The notes under the pieces were generated by a model. That model did no database searches. It was not told the origin of the DNA and saw nothing but the letters and a program-made list of their open reading frames with translations. The position numbers and the translations under genes were made by a program. Positions 24,673 to 32,378 of a DNA stretch of 64,000 nt are shown piece after piece. This DNA comes from Streptomyces sioyaensis. GTDB lineage: Bacteria > Actinomycetota > Actinomycetes > Streptomycetales > Streptomycetaceae. The stretch's first letter is position 1. Every line of letters starts with the position of its first letter. The stretch lies in contig NZ_SDIF01000029.1 in assembly GCF_004122735.1 (NCBI RefSeq), forward strand, positions 1 through 64,000, written 5' to 3'.

Positions 24673-25929
24673 TCAGTCGTTGTCCGCCGTGAAGGGCAGC
24701 CACTCGGTCTCCAGGGCGGCGTCCAGCCGGCGGACCGCCCCCGGGGTGTGTTCGGTGACCAGACCGGCGTGCGCGGCGCGCCGGAGCGGAGTGCCGCCCA
24801 GGTAGACGGCGCTCAACTCCCGTACGTCCAGGGTGAGATCCGGGTCGTCCGTGGTCGGCGTCCAGGTGGCACCGGCGGGTGTGGCGGTCAGCCGGAAGCG
24901 GCCCGCGTTGGCGGGCAGCGCACGGTCGCTCAGGTCGAGAACGAGGTCGACCGGCGCCGCCCAGGAACGGGCGGTCAGCGCGGCGCGGACGTCCACGAGC
25001 CGGAGCCACAGACAGGGTTCCTGGCCGGTGACGCGTACCTGGTCGCGGTCGGCGGCGAGGCTGAACAGCAGGTCGTCGGCGGGTCGGGCGTGGATCCGGA
25101 CGGTCGAGGTGAGGTCGATGGCGGCGAGGTAGGACCACAGGGCGGCGGCGGCCGGCGCGGACTGCGCCTCCAGCTCCTCCACCGCGACCGCGCCGGGGCG
25201 GCTGTCGTTCGCGGAGCGGGTGCGGTAGACCGCGTAGCCGCCGGGCGTCTCGCCGTCCGCGCCGAGCACCACCACGCGCACCACTCCGAAGCCGTCTCGG
25301 TCGTCGCCACTGCGGGCGCCGTCGAGGTCCAGCACCTGCCTGCGCCACCAGGTCTCGTCGCGGGTGAACCGGCCCGCGCGGTCGGCCAGGCTCGCGTCGT
25401 AGCGGGCGGCGAGCAGGGCGGGTGCCGCGGCCGGGTCGATCAGCCGCAGCGGACGGCGGTCGGCCGCGACCCGCAGCGCGAGCGGCCGGGAGGAGTCGAT
25501 CTCCACGCGGTACGCCTCGGTGGCCGCGGCGAAGCCGAAGCGGCCGTAGATGGCGCTCTCGGAGGCCCACAGGCAAGCCAGCGGCTGACCGTCGGCGGCG
25601 CAGCGGCGCCACAGCTCGTCGATCATCGACGTCAGCACCCCGCGGCGCCGGTGGGTGGGTGCCACGGACACGAAGTCGAGGGCTGCGCAGGGGAGTTGAC
25701 CGCCCGGGACGGAGAGGGTGAGGCGGTGGGCGCCGGCCACCCCGGTCAGCCGTCCCTCGTGCCGGGCGCCGATGCGCGTGCTCTCCCGCAGCAGTTGGCG
25801 GTGGTAGGTGCGGGTCTTGTCGGGGAGCGTCAGATGGAACGCGAGGTAGACCAGGTCCAGGGCCTGGTCGAGGTCCTCTTCGGGGATGTCCCCGAGGTGG
25901 GGGGCGGTGCGGGTGTCGTCGTGGGTCAC
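24673..25929 (-). CDS. Eis-like GNAT N-acetyltransferase
   Basis: A 418-residue enhanced-intracellular-survival type acetyltransferase. The N-terminal GNAT part has CAALDFVSVAPTHRRRGVLT (acetyl-CoA loop RRRGVL) and ASESAIYGRFGFAAAT. A second degenerate GNAT module and a C-terminal SCP2-like domain (from about residue 310, WAAPVDLVLDLSDRALPANA) follow. Eis homologues acetylate aminoglycosides or protein lysines; the substrate here is unknown. The start is GTG with a weak ribosome site. It is followed by the P-type ATPase on the same strand but without evidence of an operon. Confidence 0.9.
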   Translation of the reverse strand: MTHDDTRTAPHLGDIPEEDLDQALDLVYLAFHLTLPDKTRTYHRQLLRESTRIGARHEGRLTGVAGAHRLTLSVPGGQLPCAALDFVSVAPTHRRRGVLTSMIDELWRRCAADGQPLACLWASESAIYGRFGFAAATEAYRVEIDSSRPLALRVAADRRPLRLIDPAAAPALLAARYDASLADRAGRFTRDETWWRRQVLDLDGARSGDDRDGFGVVRVVVLGADGETPGGYAVYRTRSANDSRPGAVAVEELEAQSAPAAAALWSYLAAIDLTSTVRIHARPADDLLFSLAADRDQVRVTGQEPCLWLRLVDVRAALTARSWAAPVDLVLDLSDRALPANAGRFRLTATPAGATWTPTTDDPDLTLDVRELSAVYLGGTPLRRAAHAGLVTEHTPGAVRRLDAALETEWLPFTADND

Positions 25930-26011
25930 CCGGGGACGCTAACCCGGCGCGCCGGGATCCTCATCCCGTTATTGCGCACGCCGGGCCGGCGTCCCCGGGC
26001 CCCCGGTGGTG

Positions 26012-28765
26012 TTACAGCCAGCTGCCGAACCGGCGGATGTACCAGGTCTTCACGCCCTGGGTGAGCAGGCAGTACGCCGCCAGCGTCGCGACCAGCCACG
26101 GGAAGTAGGCCATCGGCAGCGCCTGCATCCCGAGCACACCGGCCAGCGGCGAGAACGGCAGGCATAGGCCGATCGCCGTCACCGCCGCCGTCATCACCAT
26201 CACCGGGAGGGTCGCCCGCGACTGCACGAAGGGGATCCGCCGGGTGCGCAGCATGTGGACGACCAGCGTCTGGGTCAGCAGGCCCTCGACGAACCAGCCG
26301 GACTGGAACAGCGCTTGGTGCACCTCGCTGTTGGCCCCGAAGACGTGCCACATCAGCACGAACGTGGTGATGTCGAAGACCGAGCTGGTCGGCCCGAGGA
26401 CGAGCATGAAGCGCCCGATGCCCCGGGCGTCCCAGGTGCGCGGGGTGCGCAGGTAGTCGCGGTCCATCCGGTCCCACGGCGTGGCCAGCTGGGAGATGTC
26501 GTACAGGAGGTTCTGTACGAGCAACTGCATGGCCAGCATCGGCTGGAAGGGGAGGAACGCGGACGCGGCCAGCACCGAGAAGACGTTCCCGAAGTTCGAG
26601 GAGGCCGTCATCTTGAGGTACTTGATGGTGTTGCCGAAGGTCAGCCGGCCGCGCAGCACCCCCTGCTCCAGGACCATCAGGTCCTTCTCCAGCAGGATGA
26701 TGTCGGCGGACTCCTTGGCGATGTCGACCGCGGTGTCCACCGAGATCCCGACGTCCGCGTCGCGCAGCGCGGCGGCGTCGTTGATGCCGTCGCCGAGGAA
26801 TCCGACGGTATGCCCGTCGGCTTGCAGGGCCCGCACGATCCGGGCCTTCTGGGTGGGGTCGGCCTTGGCGAACACCGTGGTGGTGCGGGTGAGTGTGCGC
26901 AGTTGCCCGTCGTCGAGGCCGTCGAGCTCGGCGCCGGTGACCACGGTGCCGACCTCCAGGCCCACATCGGCGCAGACCCGGGCGGCGACCAGCTCGTTGT
27001 CGCCGGTGATGACCTTGACCGCGATACCGCTGTCGGCGAGTGCCCCCAGCGCCCGGGCGGCGTCCTGCTTCGGCGGGTCGAGGAACGCCAGGAAGCCGAT
27101 CAGGGTCAGCCCGGTCTCGTCCGCGACACCGTAGGCGGTACGGGCCTCCTGCCCGCCGTCGGGGCCGCCGGGCAGGGTGCGGGTGGCCACGGCCAGCACC
27201 CGCATGCCCTGCCGCTGGTGGTACGCCGCGGTGTGCAGGACCTGCCGGCGCAGGGTGTCGGTCAGCTCGGCGCGGCGTCCGCCGCCGGTCAGATGGCTGC
27301 ACCTGTCGAGCACTTCCTCGACCGCGCCCTTGGTGATCAGGATGTGCTCGCCGGCCGGTCCGTCCGCGTCGTTGCGGCGCAGTACCACCGACATCCGCCG
27401 CCGTGCGAAGTCGAAGGGGATCTCGTCGACCAGCGTGAAGCGGGCGTCGACGACAACCTCCTCGGCCTCGTGCATGCGGTCGATGACGGCCTGGTCCAGC
27501 AGGTTGCGCAGCCCCGTCTGGAAGTGGCTGTTGAGGTAGGCGTACTCCAGGACCTCGTCGTCCGGCTCGCCGTGGATGTCGAGGTAGCTGTCCAGGACGA
27601 TCCGGTCCTCGGTGAGGGTGCCGGTCTTGTCCGTGCACAGCACGTCCATGGCGCCCAGGTTCTGAATCGCGTTCAGGCGCTTGACGACGACCTTGCGGCG
27701 GGACAGCGCCACCGCGCCGCGCGCCAGGTTGGTGGTGACGACCATCGGCAGCATCTCGGGCGTGAGGCCGACGGCGACGGCCACCGCGAAGGTGAAGGCC
27801 TCGGCCCAGTCGCCCTTGGTCACACCGTTGATCAGGAAGACGACGGGGACCATCACCAGCATGAAGCGGATCAGCAGCAGGCTGACCTTCTTCACCCCGG
27901 TGTCGAAGCCGGTCTGCGGACGCTCGCCGGTCAACGCGTCCGCCATGGAGCCGAAGTAGGTGTACGGGCCGGTGGCGACGACCACGCCGGTCGCGGTGCC
28001 GGAGGTCACCGAGGTGCCGGCCAGGACGAGGTTGTCGGCCTCGATCGGGTCGCTGGTCAGCCGCTGCCCGTCGTCGGGGAAGCGGGTGTCGGCCTTGGCC
28101 ACCGGCAGCGACTCACCGGACAGCGCGGCCTGGCTGACCATCAGGTCCTTGGCAGTCAGCAGCCGCAGGTCGGCGGGGACGAGATCGCCGGCCGCCAGCT
28201 TGATGAGGTCGCCCTTGACCACGCCGTCCATCGGGATCTCGATGGTGGTGGGCAGCCGTCCGTTGCCGGCCAGCCGCTGTACGGCGGTGGTCGTGGTGAC
28301 CAGGGCCTGCAACGCGGCGGCGGCGCTGTTGGAGCGGTACTCCTGCCAGAACCGCAGCCCCACGCTGATCAGCACCATCGCGCCCAGGATCGCGATCTTC
28401 GGGTCGAACGGCTCCTCGTCGGCGACCTGCAGCCACTGCACGAACATGACGGTGACCAGCACCGCCAGCACAAGGATGAAGGGGTTCCAGAAGGCCTTGG
28501 CGAGCTGGGCGTACCAGCGCGGGGCGGACCTCGGGGTGAGGACGTTGGCGCCGTCGCGCTCCAGCCGGTGCTGGGCCAGGCCGTAGGACAGCCCGGCGGG
28601 GGTGCTCTGCAGATCCTGCAGGACCTGGGCGGCGGGGCGGCCGCTCGCCTCGGCCAGCTGATCGGCGACGTGCCGGGTACGGGCCGCCGATTCGGCCGCC
28701 TGCCGCTCCCGCCGAAGACGGCGGCCCGGCGGAGCGAGCTTTTGAGGGGTGAGCAGATTGGTCAT
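26012..28765 (-). CDS. mgtA: MgtA-type magnesium-translocating P-type ATPase
   Basis: A 917-residue P3B ATPase that imports Mg2+ using ATP. The actuator motif is ALSGESLP, the phosphorylation motif is VLCTDKTGTLTED, the nucleotide domain is in the middle, and the hinge GDGINDAAALRDADVGIS is present. About ten membrane helices are seen, including SNFGNVFSVLAASAFLPFQP, typical of MgtA. ATG 28765 is 7 bases after AAGGAGG. It has an unusually long upstream region with a candidate leader peptide and terminator-like hairpin, suggesting regulation by transcription attenuation. Confidence 0.95.
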   Translation of the reverse strand: MTNLLTPQKLAPPGRRLRRERQAAESAARTRHVADQLAEASGRPAAQVLQDLQSTPAGLSYGLAQHRLERDGANVLTPRSAPRWYAQLAKAFWNPFILVLAVLVTVMFVQWLQVADEEPFDPKIAILGAMVLISVGLRFWQEYRSNSAAAALQALVTTTTAVQRLAGNGRLPTTIEIPMDGVVKGDLIKLAAGDLVPADLRLLTAKDLMVSQAALSGESLPVAKADTRFPDDGQRLTSDPIEADNLVLAGTSVTSGTATGVVVATGPYTYFGSMADALTGERPQTGFDTGVKKVSLLLIRFMLVMVPVVFLINGVTKGDWAEAFTFAVAVAVGLTPEMLPMVVTTNLARGAVALSRRKVVVKRLNAIQNLGAMDVLCTDKTGTLTEDRIVLDSYLDIHGEPDDEVLEYAYLNSHFQTGLRNLLDQAVIDRMHEAEEVVVDARFTLVDEIPFDFARRRMSVVLRRNDADGPAGEHILITKGAVEEVLDRCSHLTGGGRRAELTDTLRRQVLHTAAYHQRQGMRVLAVATRTLPGGPDGGQEARTAYGVADETGLTLIGFLAFLDPPKQDAARALGALADSGIAVKVITGDNELVAARVCADVGLEVGTVVTGAELDGLDDGQLRTLTRTTTVFAKADPTQKARIVRALQADGHTVGFLGDGINDAAALRDADVGISVDTAVDIAKESADIILLEKDLMVLEQGVLRGRLTFGNTIKYLKMTASSNFGNVFSVLAASAFLPFQPMLAMQLLVQNLLYDISQLATPWDRMDRDYLRTPRTWDARGIGRFMLVLGPTSSVFDITTFVLMWHVFGANSEVHQALFQSGWFVEGLLTQTLVVHMLRTRRIPFVQSRATLPVMVMTAAVTAIGLCLPFSPLAGVLGMQALPMAYFPWLVATLAAYCLLTQGVKTWYIRRFGSWL

Positions 28766-28945
28766 GACAAAACCTCCTTCCGCGCAGAAGGGCACACCGG
28801 CGGACCGGAATACGCGACGCCGGCGCATGGCACGGCACAAGGCATGCGCACGCAATTCGGCGTTCCGGGCCGGAAGACGGCCGGCTGTTTTCGGGCAGGC
28901 CGGCATGGCCTTCGCGCGAAGAATGCGAAAACTCGAAGAAACTCG

Positions 28946-28988
28946 AAAAAGGGGGACCATGGGCGGCCGGACACAGCCGGAAGCGCCC
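28946..28988 (-). terminator. Candidate attenuator hairpin in the mgtA leader
   Basis: In the mgtA direction, GGGCG and CGCCC (28984-28988 with 28961-28965) plus inner CCGG pairs can form a hairpin. About ten bases later comes CCCCCTTTTT (28955-28946) and more T-rich sequence, rare in this genome. It lies between a putative leader peptide and the mgtA start. Confidence 0.4.
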
Positions 28989-29414
28989 CGGTCTCAGGGT
29001 GAAGGCATACCGCAAAGCCGGCACGGAGCCCCTAGGGGCACGCCGTCAACGGCTCGGAGATAGGCAGCAGTTCAGTACGCTGCAACGCTGCGGCAAGGAC
29101 TTCCTTCGGGACTCATCCCGATCACCTCCTTGCTCGCGCGGACATACCCCGGCGCCCTCACAACGGGCGCCGTCATTTCCCCATGCTGCCATATCCCCGC
29201 AGCGGGCCCCTCATTCTTTCGGCCGAATACCGTCCCGGCACGGTGTGATCTGCGCCGCTCCGAAATGAGCGGTGCGGAGCGAGTGGTGCGGAATAAGCGG
29301 TGCGGAGCGAGCGGGGCGGACGGCAGCAAAGGAGGACCGGGGCGGCGGCGACAGCGGACGCCTCGCCCTTCGCCTGCCGCCCGTTGCCCGTTGCTCGTTG
29401 CCCGTTGCGCGCCC
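28989..29414. other. Long upstream region of mgtA
   Basis: Apart from the leader peptide, this stretch to the xdhC stop contains a 12-bp palindrome GCCCCTAGGGGC (29028-29039). It also has AT-richer sequence around 29190-29300 with GGTGCGGA-type repeats (GAGCGGTGCGGAGCGAGTGG). No other gene is supported. Confidence 0.4.
29072..29116 (-). CDS. Candidate 14-residue leader peptide of mgtA
   Basis: ATG at 29116 is 8 bases after the near-perfect ribosome site AAGGAGG. It encodes MSPEGSPCRSVAAY and then stops. It is on the same strand as mgtA and about 300 bases upstream. Mg2+ transporter genes in enterobacteria use translated leaders (mgtL) for attenuation, so a similar logic is possible. Only the strong ribosome site, ORF and position support it; translation is not proven. 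Confidence 0.4.
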   Translation of the reverse strand: MSPEGSPCRSVAAY

Positions 29415-30653
29415 TCAGGCCACCGACCCGATCCGCCCGACCGGCCGGGCCGTGTCGTGGTGGATGGGGGTGTGCGCGCCGGTCAGCGGTGCGCCGGTGC
29501 CGCCGCGGCGGTTGGCGACGATCTCGGCGGCGATGGACAGCGCGGTCTCCTCCGGGGTGCGCGCGCCGAGGTCGAGGCCGATGGGTGAGCGCAGCCGGTT
29601 CAACTCCAGCTCGCTCAGGCCGACTTCGCGAAGGCGCCGCTGGCGGTCCAGGTGGGTGCGGCGGGAGCCCATCGCCCCGACGTAGGCGACCGGGAGCCGC
29701 AGCGCGCGCTCCAGCAGCGGTACGTCGAACTTGGCGTCATGGGTCAGCACACACAGCACCGTGCGGGCGTCGAGGTCCTGGGAGTCCAGGTAGCGGTGCG
29801 GCCAGTCGACGACGATCTCGTCGGCGTCCGGGAAGCGGCCGCGGGTGGCGAAGACGGGACGGGCGTCGCAGACCGTGACGTGGTAGTTGAGGAGCTTTCC
29901 GACCTTGACCAGCGCGGCGGCGAAGTCGATGGCCCCGAAGACGATCATGCGGGGTGCGGGGACGGAGGATTCCACGAGCAGCTCGACGGTCCCGCCGCAG
30001 CGCGAGCCCGCCGGCTGCGCCCCGTCGTCGCCCTGCGGTGCGCCGTCGGCAGCGCCCGTGCCGATCGCGACCGTCGTGGTGCGTCCGGCGTCCAGCAGCG
30101 CGCGGGCCTCGGCCAGCGCGGTGCGGTCCAGGGCGGGGTGGCCGCCGAGGGTGCCGGTATGGCTGCCGTCGGGGCGGACGAGCAGGGCCCGGCCGAGGTA
30201 CCCGTCGGGGCCCCGGACGACCCGGGCGAGGGCCGCCGCCTCCCCCGCGGCGGCGGCGGCCAGCCCGGCGGCGAGCGTGCCCGCGGTGCGGTCCGCCGGC
30301 TCCCCCGCCGCCGGGCCGCCGCCGGCCGGGCGCACGGCCGCGGCCCGTATCGGCTCGACGAGGATGTCGATGATTCCGCCGCAGGTCAGGCCCACGGCGA
30401 AGGCATCCTCGTCGCTGTACCCGAAGCGCTCCAGGACCGGCCGGCCGGTCCGGAGCGCCTCCTGGCACAGTTCGTACACCGCCCCCTCCACACATCCGCC
30501 GGAGACCGACCCGATCGCCGTGCCGGCGCTGTCGACGGCAAGGGCGGCTCCGGGCTGGCGGGGCGCGCTGCCGTGGGTGGCCACCACGGTGGCCACCGCG
30601 ACGTCGCGGCCCTGCTCGACCCACCGGTGCAGCTCGTCGGCGATGTCCAGCAT
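29415..30653 (-). CDS. xdhC: XdhC-family molybdenum cofactor insertion/maturation protein
   Basis: A 412-residue protein of the XdhC/CoxI family that binds and sulfurates molybdenum cofactor for insertion into xanthine dehydrogenase. The N-terminal domain has THGSAPRQPGAALAV and IGSVSGGCVEGAVYE. A Gly/Ala-rich linker follows, then the Rossmann-like domain (MIVFGAIDFAAALVKVGKLL, LTHDAKFD, YVGAMGSRRTH, SPIGLDLGARTPEETALSI). The usual GAGHVG of the Rossmann loop is GAIDFA here. ATG 30653 follows AGGAGACC. It is 35 bases downstream of the purine permease and probably co-transcribed. Confidence 0.93.
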   Translation of the reverse strand: MLDIADELHRWVEQGRDVAVATVVATHGSAPRQPGAALAVDSAGTAIGSVSGGCVEGAVYELCQEALRTGRPVLERFGYSDEDAFAVGLTCGGIIDILVEPIRAAAVRPAGGGPAAGEPADRTAGTLAAGLAAAAAGEAAALARVVRGPDGYLGRALLVRPDGSHTGTLGGHPALDRTALAEARALLDAGRTTTVAIGTGAADGAPQGDDGAQPAGSRCGGTVELLVESSVPAPRMIVFGAIDFAAALVKVGKLLNYHVTVCDARPVFATRGRFPDADEIVVDWPHRYLDSQDLDARTVLCVLTHDAKFDVPLLERALRLPVAYVGAMGSRRTHLDRQRRLREVGLSELELNRLRSPIGLDLGARTPEETALSIAAEIVANRRGGTGAPLTGAHTPIHHDTARPVGRIGSVA

Positions 30654-30688
30654 GTCGGTCTCCTTACGGACGGGGGAGGGCGGGGCGG

Positions 30689-32146
30689 TTACTTGACGCC
30701 CAGCCACTGCTCGATCGGATGGAGCGAGAAGTAGACGAGGAAGATCGCGGACAGCACCCACATGAAGCCGCCGACCTCGCGCCACTTGCCCTGCCCCGCC
30801 TTGATGACGGTGTAGGCGATGACGCCGGCGCCGACACCCGCGGTGATGCTGTAGGTGAACGGCATCAGCACCACGGTCAGGAAGACCGGGACGGACACCG
30901 AACGGTCGCGCCAGTCCACGTGCCCGGCGGCACTCATCATCATCGAGCCGATGACGACGAGGGCGGCCGAGGCCACCTGGGCCGGTACGAGCTGGGTGAG
31001 CGGGGTGAAGAACAGGCAGGCCGCGAAGAGCAGACCGGTGACGACGGACGAGAGGCCGGTCCGGGCACCCTCGCCGACGCCGCTCGCCGACTCGATGAAC
31101 ACGGTCTGACCGGAGGCACCGGCCACCCCGCCGATCGCCCCGCCCGCGCCGTCCACGAACAGCGCCTTGGACAGCCCCGGCATCCGGCCCTTGTCGTCGG
31201 CCAGCCCGGCTTCCGTACCGACGCCGATGATGGTGGCCATCGCGTCGAAGAAGCCGGCCAGCACCAGGGTGAAGACGATCATGCCCACGCTGAGGGCGCC
31301 GATCGAACCCCAGCCGCCGAAGTCCACATGGCCGAAGAGGCCGAAGTCGGGCATCGCCACCGCGCTGCCGCTCAGCTCCGGAGGCGTACCGCCCCAGTCC
31401 TTGGCCGTCAGTCCGCCGATCCTGGTGGCCGCGATGGCCAGGACGCTGCCGGCCACGATGCCGATGAGGATGGCACCGGGCACCTTGCGTGCCTGCATGA
31501 TGAAGATCAACAACAGCGTGACACAGAAGAACAGGACCGGCCAGCCGGAGAGCTGCCCGGTCAGACCGAGGGTGACCGGGCCGCCCTCGCCCTTGCCCAC
31601 GAAACCGGCCTTCACCAGGCCGAGCAGCGCGACGAACGTCCCGATGCCCATGGTGATCGCGTGCTTGAGCGCCAGCGGGATGGCGTTCATGATCATCTCA
31701 CGGAGGCCGGTGACCACCAGCAGACAGATGACGACGCCGTAGATCACGCACATGCCCATCGCCTGCGGCCAGGTCATGTGCGGGACCACCTGGGCGGTCA
31801 GCGCGGCGGAGACGTTGAGGCCGGCCGCCAGGGCCAGCGGCACCTTGCCGATGAAGCCCATCAGGAGGGTGGAGACGGCCGCGGCGAACGCGGTCGCGGT
31901 GACCACGCCGGCGTGCGCGAGGGTGTTCTTCTCGACGTCCGGGGTCGACAGGATCAGCGGGTTGAGCAGGAGGATGTAGCACATCGCCATGAAGGTGGTG
32001 ATGCCGCCGCGCAGCTCGCGCGCGAGGGTCGATCCTCTGTCGGATATGTGGAAATACCGGTCGAGCCAGTCCCGGCCGGCGGGCTGGCGCGAGCCGGAGC
32101 CCGCGTCTTCCGCCGTGGTCCGCGGCTCGGTGGACTGCTGGGTCAT
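30689..32146 (-). CDS. NCS2 family (AzgA/PbuG-like) purine permease
   Basis: A 485-residue membrane transporter of the hypoxanthine/guanine/adenine branch of NCS2. It starts with ELRGGITTFMAMCYILLLNP, contains GLNVSAALTAQVV, and has the substrate-site GFFDAMATIIGVGTEAGLAD and GASGQTVFIESASGVGEGARTG motifs typical of PbuG/AzgA. About 12-14 helices. ATG 32146 follows GGGAGCAAGG. It lies between xanthine dehydrogenase and XdhC, so it likely imports hypoxanthine or guanine for oxidation. A 17-bp palindrome sits 31 bases upstream. Confidence 0.92.
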   Translation of the reverse strand: MTQQSTEPRTTAEDAGSGSRQPAGRDWLDRYFHISDRGSTLARELRGGITTFMAMCYILLLNPLILSTPDVEKNTLAHAGVVTATAFAAAVSTLLMGFIGKVPLALAAGLNVSAALTAQVVPHMTWPQAMGMCVIYGVVICLLVVTGLREMIMNAIPLALKHAITMGIGTFVALLGLVKAGFVGKGEGGPVTLGLTGQLSGWPVLFFCVTLLLIFIMQARKVPGAILIGIVAGSVLAIAATRIGGLTAKDWGGTPPELSGSAVAMPDFGLFGHVDFGGWGSIGALSVGMIVFTLVLAGFFDAMATIIGVGTEAGLADDKGRMPGLSKALFVDGAGGAIGGVAGASGQTVFIESASGVGEGARTGLSSVVTGLLFAACLFFTPLTQLVPAQVASAALVVIGSMMMSAAGHVDWRDRSVSVPVFLTVVLMPFTYSITAGVGAGVIAYTVIKAGQGKWREVGGFMWVLSAIFLVYFSLHPIEQWLGVK

Positions 32147-32176
32147 GGTGCCTTGCTCCCAAGGTTCAAAGGGGCC

Positions 32177-32193
32177 CTCGCATCGGATGCGAG
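32177..32193. promoter_or_regulatory. 17-bp palindrome upstream of purine permease
   Basis: CTCGCAT-CGG-ATGCGAG is a perfect 7-bp inverted repeat. It includes the CTCGCATC octamer also found upstream of the urate permease and the uricase operon. It is a good operator candidate for a purine-responsive regulator. Confidence 0.5.
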
Positions 32194-32303
32194 ATTTGGG
32201 ATGGATCAACGGCTGCACGACCCGGGGGACGGCCCGAGACGAACGGGTACTGACTCCGTGCGGGGCGGAGCAGTGACTGCGTGGTGCGGGCCTGCGGAAG
32301 GTA

Positions 32304-32335
32304 CGCGCAGGAGGACCGGCAGGACCTCCTGCGCG
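32304..32335 (-). terminator. Terminator after xanthine dehydrogenase operon
   Basis: Perfect 11-bp arms CGCGCAGGAGG and CCTCCTGCGCG around a 10-base loop, 43 bases after the molybdenum-subunit stop codon. It separates the dehydrogenase operon from the permease-xdhC pair. Confidence 0.7.
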
Positions 32336-32378
32336 CACCGCCCGGAAGCCGGGCCCGGGGTCCGGCCCCGGACGGTCT

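Noticed and set aside
28766..29414. M-box magnesium riboswitch before mgtA
   Set aside because: The conserved core of the M-box could not be found on the minus strand. Only a leader ORF and a possible attenuator are supported.
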